DNA from: Yeguia hominis
GTDB taxonomy: Bacteria; Bacillota; Clostridia; Oscillospirales; Acutalibacteraceae
Assembly: GCF_014384705.1 (NCBI RefSeq)
Contig: NZ_JACRSN010000021.1
Coordinates: 1 to 54,733, forward strand
Reading direction: 5' to 3'
DNA length: 54,733 nucleotides
How positions within the stretch are numbered: the stretch's first letter is position 1; each line of letters begins with the position of its first letter. This document shows positions 24,031 to 32,871 of the stretch, piece after piece. The position numbers and the translations under genes are program-made. Below the pieces are notes generated by a model. It worked only from the letters and a program-made list of their open reading frames with translations, did not search any database and had not been told where the DNA came from.

Positions 24031-25356
24031 TCACACGGAGCGCAGTGTTCCGTCGCGTTTCATATTGCGGTAACGCCGCCAGAATACGAGCATTGCCGCA
24101 GTCCGCACAAGCAGAATCAAGAGGAAAGTCAAGAAGATGGCCTGATGATCCGAGCCGAGCGCAATGTAAATCTGAACGCCCAGATAGGGCATCAGGCTGT
24201 TGCTCAAGGTCACCGCAATCGTATAAAGACTGATAATCATGGCGCGGTTGCGTTTTGGAGAAAAGTTGAGCAGCATCTGTACCGCGCAAATATTGATCGC
24301 CGTCTGCGGAATCGTCGAAAGATTCACCAGAACCATCAGAAGCAGCATTCTGCAGGAAGCCGGCATCAGCAATGTCAGCGCAACCGAAAAGGAACTGCCA
24401 ACGAGTCCCGATATCGCAAAAATAAAGGTAAAATAGACGCTCTTCCTGCCGTTGAGCCGGGACCAGAATCCCAGAGATAACAGCTGGACAATGCAGCTGA
24501 TCGAGCACCAATACCCCAGCTCCACCTCCGTGTAGCCGCAGTACTGAACCTGCATGATGTAAATAACACTCCAATCCAGATGCCAGCCGAAATAGAAAAG
24601 CATCATGGCGAGAAAAAAGGATAAAAACCGCTTGTCTGCGACCATCTGCCGCAAAACGGAGCCGACATCCTGCACTGAAAACTTTTTCATTTCTGCAAGC
24701 AGCTCCGGTGAACGTTCGCCATCCCGAATTTTAAAAATAGCAATTGCCTGCAAAATCATCATGCCGCCGCACAGATAATAAAAGATTCGCAGGACAAGAA
24801 GTTTCTCTTCCGGAAGTTCAGCCGGAGACATGGCCAAACTGCAAATCAGCGGCGTAATCGTTCCGGCGAACATCATAAAGCGGTTGCGGAACGTGTAAAC
24901 CAGATTACGCGCATGCGGATGAACCGTATCTCCGAAAAACGTTTGCCACTGCGCGTTGTAGGTTTGCAGCGTGCTGACCGTCATGCCCAGAAAAATAAAG
25001 AAAAACAGCATTCGATGCTTCCCGAAAACCGGCACGGTCGCATACCCGATATACATCAATCCCAAAAAGAGCAAGAGCGTCACCAAAACCGGTTTAGAAG
25101 ACTTCATCCGGTTGGTGATCACGCCGATCGGCAAAAGCGAAAGCACGGTAATCATATTCGGGATCGTCTGGATCAGGCCGATCTGAGAATCTGTCGCGCC
25201 CAGATTCGTCGCATAGAGATTGTTCCCATAGTTATTCACAGATGTTGCAAACTGCAAAAAGATGCCTTCAATTCCGAACAGCAGCATCATCCCGCCCATA
25301 TCGTTCGTGGCAAAGGACCGCAGCCGTTTGAGATAAGCATGAAAAGAAAATTTCAT
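24031..25356 (-). CDS. MFS transporter, probable sugar uptake
   Basis: About 441 residues with 12 predicted helices and a long central cytosolic loop with a charged segment (KIRDGERSPELLAEMKKFSV). The loop after TM2 is IGVITNRMKSSKP, a divergent motif A. Its coupling to the D-lyxose isomerase gene suggests uptake of a pentose or related sugar; that is inference from context. The start at 25356 follows a tiny frame (25387-25358) whose stop almost touches this ATG. Confidence 0.82.
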   Translation of the reverse strand: MKFSFHAYLKRLRSFATNDMGGMMLLFGIEGIFLQFATSVNNYGNNLYATNLGATDSQIGLIQTIPNMITVLSLLPIGVITNRMKSSKPVLVTLLLFLGLMYIGYATVPVFGKHRMLFFFIFLGMTVSTLQTYNAQWQTFFGDTVHPHARNLVYTFRNRFMMFAGTITPLICSLAMSPAELPEEKLLVLRIFYYLCGGMMILQAIAIFKIRDGERSPELLAEMKKFSVQDVGSVLRQMVADKRFLSFFLAMMLFYFGWHLDWSVIYIMQVQYCGYTEVELGYWCSISCIVQLLSLGFWSRLNGRKSVYFTFIFAISGLVGSSFSVALTLLMPASCRMLLLMVLVNLSTIPQTAINICAVQMLLNFSPKRNRAMIISLYTIAVTLSNSLMPYLGVQIYIALGSDHQAIFLTFLLILLVRTAAMLVFWRRYRNMKRDGTLRSV

Positions 25357-25434
25357 ATCAGACGCCCTCGATACATTCAAGTCTCATTTTGGTCCTTTCG
25401 CGTGTGGAGATATGGAACGTGGAGAAACATCATA

Positions 25435-25463
25435 ATCTTATGCTATAAACGGGCTTCTGTCAA
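25435..25463 (-). promoter_or_regulatory. Promoter of the MFS-lyxose isomerase operon
   Basis: TTGACA (25463-25458), a 17-bp spacer, TAAGAT (25440-25435). The leader is about 75 nt. Confidence 0.65.
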
Positions 25464-25651
25464 TGGGAGAAAAACAAAAAAATATTTTATTTTTCAACGC
25501 GAAAAACATTGCAAATTTCTGCAGGAATTCTTACAAAATCCTTACGAATTTCTAAATTTTTGCATTTCTTTTGCATTTTTCAGGGTACTTGCTGTCGGTT
25601 GCCATGCGAAAATAAACATATCATCAGGCGAAAGGAAAGGAAGCATGCTCT

Positions 25652-26008
25652 ATGAAACAACTGCACCCGGTTCAAACGCTCAAAAATTTATTGCCGGAAC
25701 TTGGATTCACCGCGCTAATCTGCGGCGCCAGCATGCTCTTCTGTTTCCTCTTTTTGGGTTCGCCGTCTGCAGAAACACAAGTTCCCTCTTCTGATGGTAC
25801 CAGACAGGAACTCTTTTTGGAAACCGCTGCGCCTGACCTGCAAATCCGCTGCGAAGTTCGTTCCAGAGAATCCTATCAGCATTTACTGAAACCCTTCCGC
25901 AATTCTTACAGCAGCTGTGCTTCCAAAGTTTTGGAAGGTACGGATGAAGCGGTACAAATCCGGTCTTATTCGGAAACGAACATCGTTCTTGTTCCGGTCG
26001 AGAGATAA
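25652..26008 (+). CDS. Small membrane-anchored hypothetical protein
   Basis: 118 residues: a short cytosolic N-terminus, one membrane helix (FTALICGASMLFCFLFLG), a polar linker and an outside domain of about 70 residues with three Cys (IRCEVRS, SSCASK) and the ending SETNIVLVPVER. I do not recognise the family. GGAAAGGAAG at 9 bp and the terminator at 26061-26090 support a real single-gene unit, divergent from the MFS operon. Confidence 0.6.
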   Translation: MKQLHPVQTLKNLLPELGFTALICGASMLFCFLFLGSPSAETQVPSSDGTRQELFLETAAPDLQIRCEVRSRESYQHLLKPFRNSYSSCASKVLEGTDEAVQIRSYSETNIVLVPVER

Positions 26009-26060
26009 TCCTCTACGCGGTTTGCACATCGCAATACCACAGCTTTGCAATTTCTGAAAT

Positions 26061-26090
26061 GCCAGACCGGCCTCGGGTCTGGCTCTTTTT
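26061..26090 (+). terminator. Terminator of the small membrane protein gene
   Basis: GCCAGACC pairs with GGTCTGGC around a short GC-rich loop, followed by TCTTTTTT. Confidence 0.8.
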
Positions 26091-26106
26091 TATTATGTAT
26101 GCGCGC

Positions 26107-27240
26107 TCACGGCACCGCAACCCAGCGCCGCTCCTGTGCGCTCTGATAGATCCGGTCGAGCAAAATCATACTGTGCAGGCCGTCCGCAAAGGTAGCAAAC
26201 GGGTAATCGCCGCCCGGATTCAAAATGGATGTATAAAACGCCCGGAAGCACTGCTTAAACGCATCGGGATAGCCTTCTGTGTGACCTGCCGGATAAGAAA
26301 TCATCGACGCGGTGCCAGGCGCTGCCTGTGCAGGATTTTTGGCAACCAGCTGATTCGGCTGATCGGCATTTCCTAAAATTAAATTACAACAGTTCTCAGA
26401 GTTCCACTGCGCAGACTGTTTGCTGCCGCTGAGGAGAAGCCGCAATTCATTATCTTTTCCTGCAAACACCTGAGAGACCGCGAGGCTGCCGATCGCGTCG
26501 TGATCAAATTCCAAAAGCAGGCAGGCCTGATCTTCCGTCGTCACCGGAACCTGCCGGTACTCTGCCGCCGAATCATTCTTTTCAAACGTTGCAGCCGGCT
26601 TCAGCGGCACCCGGCGCACCGGATAGACCGTTTGAAAAATTGCCTGCACCGCCGTGATTTTGTGGAGCGATACAAATTCCGCGAGATCCATCCAGTGTGA
26701 GCCGATGTCCCCCACCACGCGGGTCTTGCCGTTTGTATCGTCCAGACGCCAACTGTATGTATCATCGTGCAGCATATAGTCCTGCAGATAACTGCCCTGG
26801 ACACTCAGCACCTTGCCGAATTCGCCTGCAAGGTTTTTCTGCCGGATGGTATTGGCCATCGGATAAAAGCGGTTATGAAAATTCACCGCATTTTGCAGAC
26901 CGGTCTTTTTCGCGAGTTCGCAGAGTTCTTCGGCCTCTGAAACGGTCACGGTGAACGGCTTTTCACAGAGCACGTGGACTCCGTGCTCCAACGCAAATTT
27001 TGCGATGGCATAGTGCGTACCGTTCGGTGTACAAATGTGAATGGCATCGATTCCCCCATGCAGAATCATCTCCTGATAAGAATCATACCATTGGGAAATT
27101 CCGAGCGCTTTTGCCCGTTTTTCCGCACCGGAACCGGATGCAATCGCTGCAACCTCGACGGTACCAAGACGGCGAAGCGCCTCAACATGCGCGTAGCCCA
27201 TAAAACCCATTCCAACGACGCCGGCTTTTAAGCGTTCCAT
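26107..27240 (-). CDS. Gfo/Idh/MocA-family oxidoreductase
   Basis: A 377-residue NAD(P)-dependent dehydrogenase. The Rossmann start is VVGMGFMGYAHVEALRRLG, the conserved catalytic Lys lies in HVLCEKPFTVTVSEAEELC, and the C-terminal alpha/beta domain holds VVGDIGSHWMDLAEFV, with the His often used in catalysis. Such enzymes oxidise sugars, inositols or sugar derivatives. It starts 20 bp after the TIM-barrel isomerase gene on the same strand, so the two should act on the same compound. Confidence 0.9.
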   Translation of the reverse strand: MERLKAGVVGMGFMGYAHVEALRRLGTVEVAAIASGSGAEKRAKALGISQWYDSYQEMILHGGIDAIHICTPNGTHYAIAKFALEHGVHVLCEKPFTVTVSEAEELCELAKKTGLQNAVNFHNRFYPMANTIRQKNLAGEFGKVLSVQGSYLQDYMLHDDTYSWRLDDTNGKTRVVGDIGSHWMDLAEFVSLHKITAVQAIFQTVYPVRRVPLKPAATFEKNDSAAEYRQVPVTTEDQACLLLEFDHDAIGSLAVSQVFAGKDNELRLLLSGSKQSAQWNSENCCNLILGNADQPNQLVAKNPAQAAPGTASMISYPAGHTEGYPDAFKQCFRAFYTSILNPGGDYPFATFADGLHSMILLDRIYQSAQERRWVAVP

Positions 27241-27260
27241 GTTTTTTCCGCCTTTCGAAA

Positions 27261-28121
27261 CTAATAGTCAATGTGGTTTTCCTGTGCAAGCTGTTTTAAG
27301 CGGGCAAGTCCGCGCTGATATTCGTCTTCCTTTTCCAGATGTTCGAGCATCAGCGGCACGGCCTGCGGCAGCGCATCGCAGGCTTTCAGCAAAGCTGTCA
27401 AATCCGCAACCCCTTCGCCGGGCACTGCTTCCAGAATCCGGGTTGACAGAGCCGGTGTTTCCAATCGGACATCTTTTACGTGGACAGAGAGAATCCGATC
27501 CGCAAAAAGTTCGATGCAGCGCCGGATAATATCCGCGCCGGCAAAGACTTCCCGCGGAGAAACCATCAGATTGGTATAATCGACATGCGCGCCAAAGTGT
27601 TCCCGATCTACCATGCGAATCAGCTGCGCATACGCTTCCGGAGAATCCAGACCGCAGTACATAAACATTTCATACGTAAACGCCGTATGCTTCGGTTGCA
27701 CAGCGTCAATAAAGTCCCGCGCCATTTGGGCGGCCTCTTCCAGATACTGCGGCGCAAAATTTCCGGCGCTGTGATGATACCATCCGGTTCCTTCACAGTA
27801 AAATCCAATCGTATTGACCACACACAGTGCGCCGAGTTCTTCTGCCATCTGGTACGTTTGCAGCATTTCCTGCCGGTTTTTCTTGCGAATTTCCGGACGG
27901 GTATCCAGCAAATTCTCCCAATATCCAGCCTCTGCAACAATCAGACCTTCCCGTTCAAAAACCGTCCTGGCCTTTCGAATTTCATCCGATTTTGCTTCGC
28001 GCAGATAGGACGGTGCATAAATGGCGCGATATCCCATTTTTTTCGCAAGATATGCATACCGCTCCGGATCTCTCCCCAGGGCCTCCTGTTCCGGAAAAAC
28101 AGGCCCTCCAAAACAAATCAT
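27261..28121 (-). CDS. Sugar phosphate isomerase/epimerase (AP endonuclease 2 TIM barrel)
   Basis: About 286 residues of the xylose-isomerase-like TIM barrel superfamily. Probable metal and substrate residues are in FTYEMFMYCG (Glu), FGAHVDYTNLM (His, Asp), ILSVHVKDVRL (His, Asp) and PLMLEHLEKEDEY (Glu). The ATG at 28121 has GGGGAGGCGG at 4 bp; the longer frame to 28178 is not needed. The pairing with a Gfo/Idh/MocA enzyme is common in inositol or keto-sugar degradation. The exact substrate is not visible from sequence. Confidence 0.85.
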   Translation of the reverse strand: MICFGGPVFPEQEALGRDPERYAYLAKKMGYRAIYAPSYLREAKSDEIRKARTVFEREGLIVAEAGYWENLLDTRPEIRKKNRQEMLQTYQMAEELGALCVVNTIGFYCEGTGWYHHSAGNFAPQYLEEAAQMARDFIDAVQPKHTAFTYEMFMYCGLDSPEAYAQLIRMVDREHFGAHVDYTNLMVSPREVFAGADIIRRCIELFADRILSVHVKDVRLETPALSTRILEAVPGEGVADLTALLKACDALPQAVPLMLEHLEKEDEYQRGLARLKQLAQENHIDY

Positions 28122-28217
28122 TTTGCCGCCTCCCCTTTTTTCACGGTCTTGTTTTAAAGGTATCATACTCTTTACCAAAAAACAAGAACCATTCTTTACG
28201 AATTTATATCAATATTT

Positions 28218-30914
28218 TCACGTTTTGAGCGCAGCAATGATTCGCACCAGAAGTGGGAAAAAGTAGATTAGAAACAACGCAATTGCAAAAGCAGCCGTCA
28301 CCACATATGAAACAATCTGTTTCAGCTTTTGTTCGCAGGCGCTTACCATTGGTTTCTGCCTTTTCAGCCAAATCAGGATAAGAATTCCCATCACAGAAAT
28401 CGCCGCACCGGCAATCAGCCCCGGCGGGATATAGGAAACGGAAATCGTATTCTCGCCTTGTGCAAGGGGAATTGCCAGATAGCCGTCAAATACGCAGCAG
28501 ATTTCGACCGGTTCGCCATTGACGTGTGCGGAATATCCGGTTCCGTACGGAATCGGTAAAAAGAGATACTGTCCCGCTCTTTCAGCGGTCGCAGTGCCGC
28601 TGAGCGTATTGCCTTTCTGCGTAAGCGCCGGACAGGAAACCGTGCGGAAATAAGTCTCCATTGTTTCGTGTTTCAAGCCATACACGCCGAAGGAACGCGC
28701 ATTGATATCCTTCAGCAGTTCAATTTCCACCAAAACCGATTCATCGGTAAATGTTCCGAGTTCCAGAATGCCGTTGTTTTTTTGCGTGGGGTATTCCGTC
28801 TCAATCGGGTCCCCGTTCACGTAAACATTGCAACCGCCATTGATGACCTCGCGCAGACGGACCGAAATTTCATTAAAGCAGTCAAAATACAGTGTTTGCG
28901 TTCCTTTGACGTCAATCTGATAATATAAAATGCCCGTCAGCAGCTCATCCGTTCGGCGATAGGAATAAACGGTATCGTAGCTCATCGTCAGATTGGCCAT
29001 GGTTTCCGGTTCATAGGTTTCAAAAAGCGTTTCGTTCGTTTGAAAAAGCCGCTGAAAGATCCCGTTCTGCTCCGGAATCCGCTCTGTTTCAGCAAGTGGA
29101 AATCCATTTTCCGCCTGAAGCGCTTCGAATCCATCGACAACCATTCCGACAGAAAATGCATCCGGATTTTTGCGGATTACAAACCGGTCGTTTGTGTAAA
29201 CCGGATCATCCCCGTCCGAAAGCGTCCCGATTCTGTCAATGGTATAGCGCTGTCCGAGAATCGCATCCGAAAATTCTGTCCCGCCAACAGGACTGACTTC
29301 CATCCAATAGGAAGAATAACCGAGCTTTTTCATGGTGCTGATGGTGTCGGCATCCGTAAAAGAGGTGTAATGTCCGAGCGAACCGTACCCCAAAGCGCCG
29401 ATGAGATTGATGTCGAAATATTTCTTTTGCAGTTTTACCCGGTAAAGGCTGTCCTCCTCAATTTTTCCGGAAAGATCAAAGACCTCACGATTAAAGGTGA
29501 TATCATTCCCGGCATAACCGAGAAAAATCGAGCCGCAGAACATGGATTCGCATACCGTAACCGCGCATAAAAACACGGTAAACATGCGGCGCGTCAGCAT
29601 CCGGAAACGATAAAGCAGCATCAAAAGCAAATATAAAATCAGCGCAACAAATCCAAATTGCAGAAAGGCCTTAAGAAACGACTGATTCAGCCATAACCGC
29701 CGCATATAGACGGTCAGCGCCTCGCGTTCCCCTACAAGCAGCACTGTGCCGAGCCCTGCAAGGGCAAAAAGAATCAGCCCTAAGCACGGCAAAAAAACGG
29801 ATCGCACTCTTTTTCCGAGCGAATCCGGCAAATGCTTCTCTGCATTCCACCGGTCAAGACGGGAAAGTGCTTCTGCTGCAAGAATTAGTCCGCATAGGAC
29901 GGTAACAAACCCGTAACGCGACGGAAAGGCCTGGTAGCTGCCGGTGTGCCACATTTTGTTGATAGGCTCGATGCCAAGCGGCAGGAGCATCATGAAAAAG
30001 AGCAGAAGCGGCACCGTCGGGATCTGTTCCGTTTTGCGCGGAAAGAAAAACAGCATCGGAATGGCGGCAAACATCAGCATATTGCAGAGGACTGTCGTAA
30101 GCGTTGTCTCCCAGCGCGCCCAGATTCCGCCGGTAAGCAAGCTGGTCAGCAAGCCGGTTGCCCGCGCGGAAGCAGCATATTGTGCCATCAGCGGCATCCA
30201 CACCACGGCAGTAACGAGAAACGCCGCCAGAATCGCAGCGGAAAAGCGAAACAAGAACACGCTGCGCGCATCCTTCGGCATACAAATGTACGCATACAAA
30301 ACCGAAGCAAACAATACAAAAAGCAGCACCATATAGGTCAGATAAAACTGAATGACAATTGCTGCGCAAAACGAGAAGAAAAACAGCCAGATTTTTCCGG
30401 TTTTCGCAAGCTGAATCAGCCCAAGCAGCACCAGCGGAAACACATACAGCATATCCAGCCACACGAGATTCTGAAAATAAAGCATCGTATAACCGGAAAA
30501 CGCATACATAACCGAGAGCGCCGTAGACTGCGCGGTACCAAGCACAGGATAAACCGACCGAAACAGGCATCCGGCCGTCAACGCCGCGACCGCCATTTTC
30601 AGCAGCACCAGAATATTGACGAGCATGTAAATTTCTTCCGCAGGCACAAACGCCACCAGAAACGTAAACGGGCTGGAAAGGAAGAAGAAAAATGGACCGA
30701 AAAAATTCATGCCGCCTGCATTTTGAAAATTGAAAAAGAAGTCCGCTTCCCCGGAGAGAATTTGCTTAAATTCAATGAGCAGCGGAATGACCTGTTGTTT
30801 CATATCACACCAGGCAATGGTCAAATTGGAAAATGGAAACAAAGAAAACGCCGCATAAATCACAAGGCCAATCGCCAGTGTGCATACTGGCGGCCAATAC
30901 CATCCTTTTTTCAT
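28218..30914 (-). CDS. YfhO-family membrane protein
   Basis: An 898-residue protein with 11-14 predicted membrane helices in the first 480 residues (WCDMKQQVIPLLIEFKQIL early loop; FNFQNAGGMNFFGPFFFF), a large outside domain (about 480-830) and a last helix near the end. The early loop with conserved Asp and the N-terminal layout fit YfhO, a GT-C-like family that in B. subtilis and Listeria adds sugars to teichoic or lipoteichoic acids. AAAGGAGGCGCTGAA precedes the ATG. It seems to be a single-gene unit. Confidence 0.85.
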   Translation of the reverse strand: MKKGWYWPPVCTLAIGLVIYAAFSLFPFSNLTIAWCDMKQQVIPLLIEFKQILSGEADFFFNFQNAGGMNFFGPFFFFLSSPFTFLVAFVPAEEIYMLVNILVLLKMAVAALTAGCLFRSVYPVLGTAQSTALSVMYAFSGYTMLYFQNLVWLDMLYVFPLVLLGLIQLAKTGKIWLFFFSFCAAIVIQFYLTYMVLLFVLFASVLYAYICMPKDARSVFLFRFSAAILAAFLVTAVVWMPLMAQYAASARATGLLTSLLTGGIWARWETTLTTVLCNMLMFAAIPMLFFFPRKTEQIPTVPLLLFFMMLLPLGIEPINKMWHTGSYQAFPSRYGFVTVLCGLILAAEALSRLDRWNAEKHLPDSLGKRVRSVFLPCLGLILFALAGLGTVLLVGEREALTVYMRRLWLNQSFLKAFLQFGFVALILYLLLMLLYRFRMLTRRMFTVFLCAVTVCESMFCGSIFLGYAGNDITFNREVFDLSGKIEEDSLYRVKLQKKYFDINLIGALGYGSLGHYTSFTDADTISTMKKLGYSSYWMEVSPVGGTEFSDAILGQRYTIDRIGTLSDGDDPVYTNDRFVIRKNPDAFSVGMVVDGFEALQAENGFPLAETERIPEQNGIFQRLFQTNETLFETYEPETMANLTMSYDTVYSYRRTDELLTGILYYQIDVKGTQTLYFDCFNEISVRLREVINGGCNVYVNGDPIETEYPTQKNNGILELGTFTDESVLVEIELLKDINARSFGVYGLKHETMETYFRTVSCPALTQKGNTLSGTATAERAGQYLFLPIPYGTGYSAHVNGEPVEICCVFDGYLAIPLAQGENTISVSYIPPGLIAGAAISVMGILILIWLKRQKPMVSACEQKLKQIVSYVVTAAFAIALFLIYFFPLLVRIIAALKT

Positions 30915-30985
30915 TTCAGCGCCTCCTTTCCGCTCTTTCCGTTTTCAAAATGCAAGAATGTAAAATTTGTAAGTGGGAAAAACAA

Positions 30986-31023
30986 CGGACAAGCAGAAGG
31001 CCTAAAGGCTTTCCGCCTGTCCG
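30986..31023 (-). terminator. Probable terminator of tyrS
   Basis: On the minus strand CGGACAGGCGGAAAGCCT pairs with AGGCCTTCTGCTTGTCCG (several G-T pairs), then TTGTTTTT. It lies about 235 bp after the tyrS stop. The stretch 31024-31257 holds no gene I can support. Confidence 0.65.
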
Positions 31024-31257
31024 CATTTTTATCTTGTACCGATTTTGGTAAAATTATAAACAAAACAACAGCCGATTTTCGGGTTTATCCATGGGGCCTT
31101 CTCAGATTCCCGCGGCATTCATTTTTCAGCTTGTCTATTCTGTCAGCTGGTTTCCCCTTTTACAGAACAGCAGACTCGCGTTTTCTATCCGATATGGTCC
31201 CTGATTCGGGTATCAAAGAAATCCGATAAAAATCCTTTCAGGCTGTTTTTAGTTTCC

Positions 31258-32487
31258 TTAATCCGAAAGCAGCGCTTTGTGGAACACTTTTTTGCCCTTT
31301 CGGAGCATGACGTGTCCTTTTTCAAACGCAGAAAGCGGAACGCTTCCCATCGAATCAGTCATTTTTTGATCGTCGACAGAAACACCGCCCTGGACAATCA
31401 GACGTTTTCCTTCGCCTTTGGAAGCGGCTAAGCCGGTTTTCATCAGCAAATCCGTCAATGCAATGGCGCCGTCCGTGAAGTCTGAAGCTGTCAGCGTTGT
31501 GGAAGGCATATCCGCGCTGTCTTTTCCGCCGCCAAACAACGCACGCGCTGCGCGCTGCGCTTTTACTGCTTCTTCTTCCCCGTGAATCAGCTTCGTTACC
31601 TCAAACGCCAAACGCTCCTTGGCAACATTCAATTCGCTGCCCGACAGCTTTGCATATTCCCGGATTTCCGAAATCGGCACAAAGGTCAGGATATTCAGGC
31701 AGCGAATGACATCCGCATCCTCAACATTCCGCCAGTACTGGTAAAATTCGAAAGGCGAAGTCTTTTCCGGATCCAGCCACACTGCGCCCTTTTCGGTTTT
31801 GCCCATTTTTTTGCCTTCACTGGTGGTCAGAAGCGTAAACGTCATGCCGTACACTTCCTTACGCGCCGACCGTCTGACCAGCTCCACGCCGCCGATGATA
31901 TTGCTCCACTGATCGTCTCCGCCAAGCTCCATCACGCAGTTATAGCGCCGGTTCAGTTCCAGGAAATCATAGCTCTGCATCAGCATATAATTCAGCTCAA
32001 AAAACGTCAGGCCGCGTTCCATACGCTGTTTATAGCATTCGGCAGCAAGCATCCGGTTGACCGAGAAATGCACGCCAACCTCGCGCAGGAAGTTGACATA
32101 ATTCAAATCAAGCAGCCAATCTCCGTTATTCGCCATGATCGCTTTCCCCTCTGAAAAGTCAATCAGGCGGGACATCTGCTTTTGAAAGCAAGCAATGTTG
32201 TGCGCAATTTCTTCTTTTGTAAGCATCTTGCGCATATCACTCTTTCCGGAAGGGTCGCCGATCATGCCGGTTCCGCCGCCAAACAACGCAATCGGAATAT
32301 GTCCGGCACGCTGCATATGCGCCATCACCATCACCTGCACAAAATGTCCGACATGCAGGCTGTCTGCGGTCGGGTCAAATCCGATGTAGAATACCGCACC
32401 CGTTCCGTTAATCAGCTCGCGTACCTTTTCTTCGTTGGTCATCTGTGCAATAAAGCCACGTTCTTTGAGTTCTTCAAATAATCCCAT
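31258..32487 (-). CDS. tyrS: Tyrosyl-tRNA synthetase
   Basis: A 409-residue class I synthetase charging tRNA-Tyr. The catalytic domain shows FYIGFDPTADSLHVGHFVQV (HIGH-like HVGH) and KKMGKTEKGAVWLDPEKTSP (KMSKS-like KMGKT), and ELGGDDQWSNIIGGVELV for the amino acid pocket. A C-terminal S4 RNA-binding domain ends the protein (AASKGEGKRLIVQGGVSVDD). AAAAGGAGC lies upstream of the ATG. Expression is controlled by the T-box leader at 32558-32829. Confidence 0.97.
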   Translation of the reverse strand: MGLFEELKERGFIAQMTNEEKVRELINGTGAVFYIGFDPTADSLHVGHFVQVMVMAHMQRAGHIPIALFGGGTGMIGDPSGKSDMRKMLTKEEIAHNIACFQKQMSRLIDFSEGKAIMANNGDWLLDLNYVNFLREVGVHFSVNRMLAAECYKQRMERGLTFFELNYMLMQSYDFLELNRRYNCVMELGGDDQWSNIIGGVELVRRSARKEVYGMTFTLLTTSEGKKMGKTEKGAVWLDPEKTSPFEFYQYWRNVEDADVIRCLNILTFVPISEIREYAKLSGSELNVAKERLAFEVTKLIHGEEEAVKAQRAARALFGGGKDSADMPSTTLTASDFTDGAIALTDLLMKTGLAASKGEGKRLIVQGGVSVDDQKMTDSMGSVPLSAFEKGHVMLRKGKKVFHKALLSD

Positions 32488-32557
32488 TTTGAAGCTCCTT
32501 TTCTAAAATTTTCTGTTTTTCAGCATTGGAACCCCGGGCCGATCCGGACGCAAAACA

Positions 32558-32829
32558 GAAAAAACGCCCTCTGCCCAAAATGAGCAGAGGGCGGAAAAAT
32601 TCCGCGGTACCACCTCAGTTTACCGGCAGCTCACACTGCGCGGCCTTCGCGGGTATCTAACAATACCCTAGCGCGATAACGTGCGCTTTTCCGGCACAGC
32701 CTACTGCCCTTCGGGTTCAGCCGTGCAGCTCCGGAATGTACTTCCCAAATGGACGCCCTACCGGCTTTCACCAACCGCCGGTTCTCTGAAATGACAATTT
32801 CCAGTGGTACTCTTTCCATCGCAGCCGAT
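32558..32829 (-). ncRNA. Tyrosine-specific T-box riboswitch leader
   Basis: The leader shows stem I with GGAAAGAGTACCACTGG, where TAC is the Tyr specifier codon, and the classic stem I loops AGAGAACCGGCGGTTGGTG and GAAAGCCGG. It then shows the T-box sequence TGGTACCGCGG (32612-32602) and the terminator GCCCTCTGC/GCAGAGGGC (32565-32593) followed by T residues. Uncharged tRNA-Tyr would bind both parts and prevent termination upstream of tyrS. It reads from the promoter at 32836-32864. Confidence 0.95.
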
Positions 32830-32835
32830 AGGTAC

Positions 32836-32864
32836 ATTCTATCCAATTCGGCTGCACTTGTCAA
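32836..32864 (-). promoter_or_regulatory. Promoter of the tyrS T-box transcript
   Basis: TTGACA (32864-32859), a 17-bp spacer, TAGAAT (32841-32836). It lies immediately downstream of the recN stop, so tyrS is separate from the recN operon. Confidence 0.8.
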
Positions 32865-32871
32865 GCAAAAT

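Noticed and set aside
24031..24574. Possible 426-residue fusion protein ending in D-lyxose isomerase
   Set aside because: The N-terminal 200 residues are an out-of-frame reading of the MFS gene. A good ribosome site and the family start place the isomerase ATG at 23974.
29946..31229. 427-residue plus-strand frame opposite the YfhO-like gene
   Set aside because: Composition is dominated by His, Lys, Arg and Gln, the usual shadow of a membrane protein gene on the other strand.
32631..32864. 77-residue frame on the minus strand upstream of tyrS
   Set aside because: It lies inside the T-box leader and its promoter; the sequence is explained by the RNA elements.
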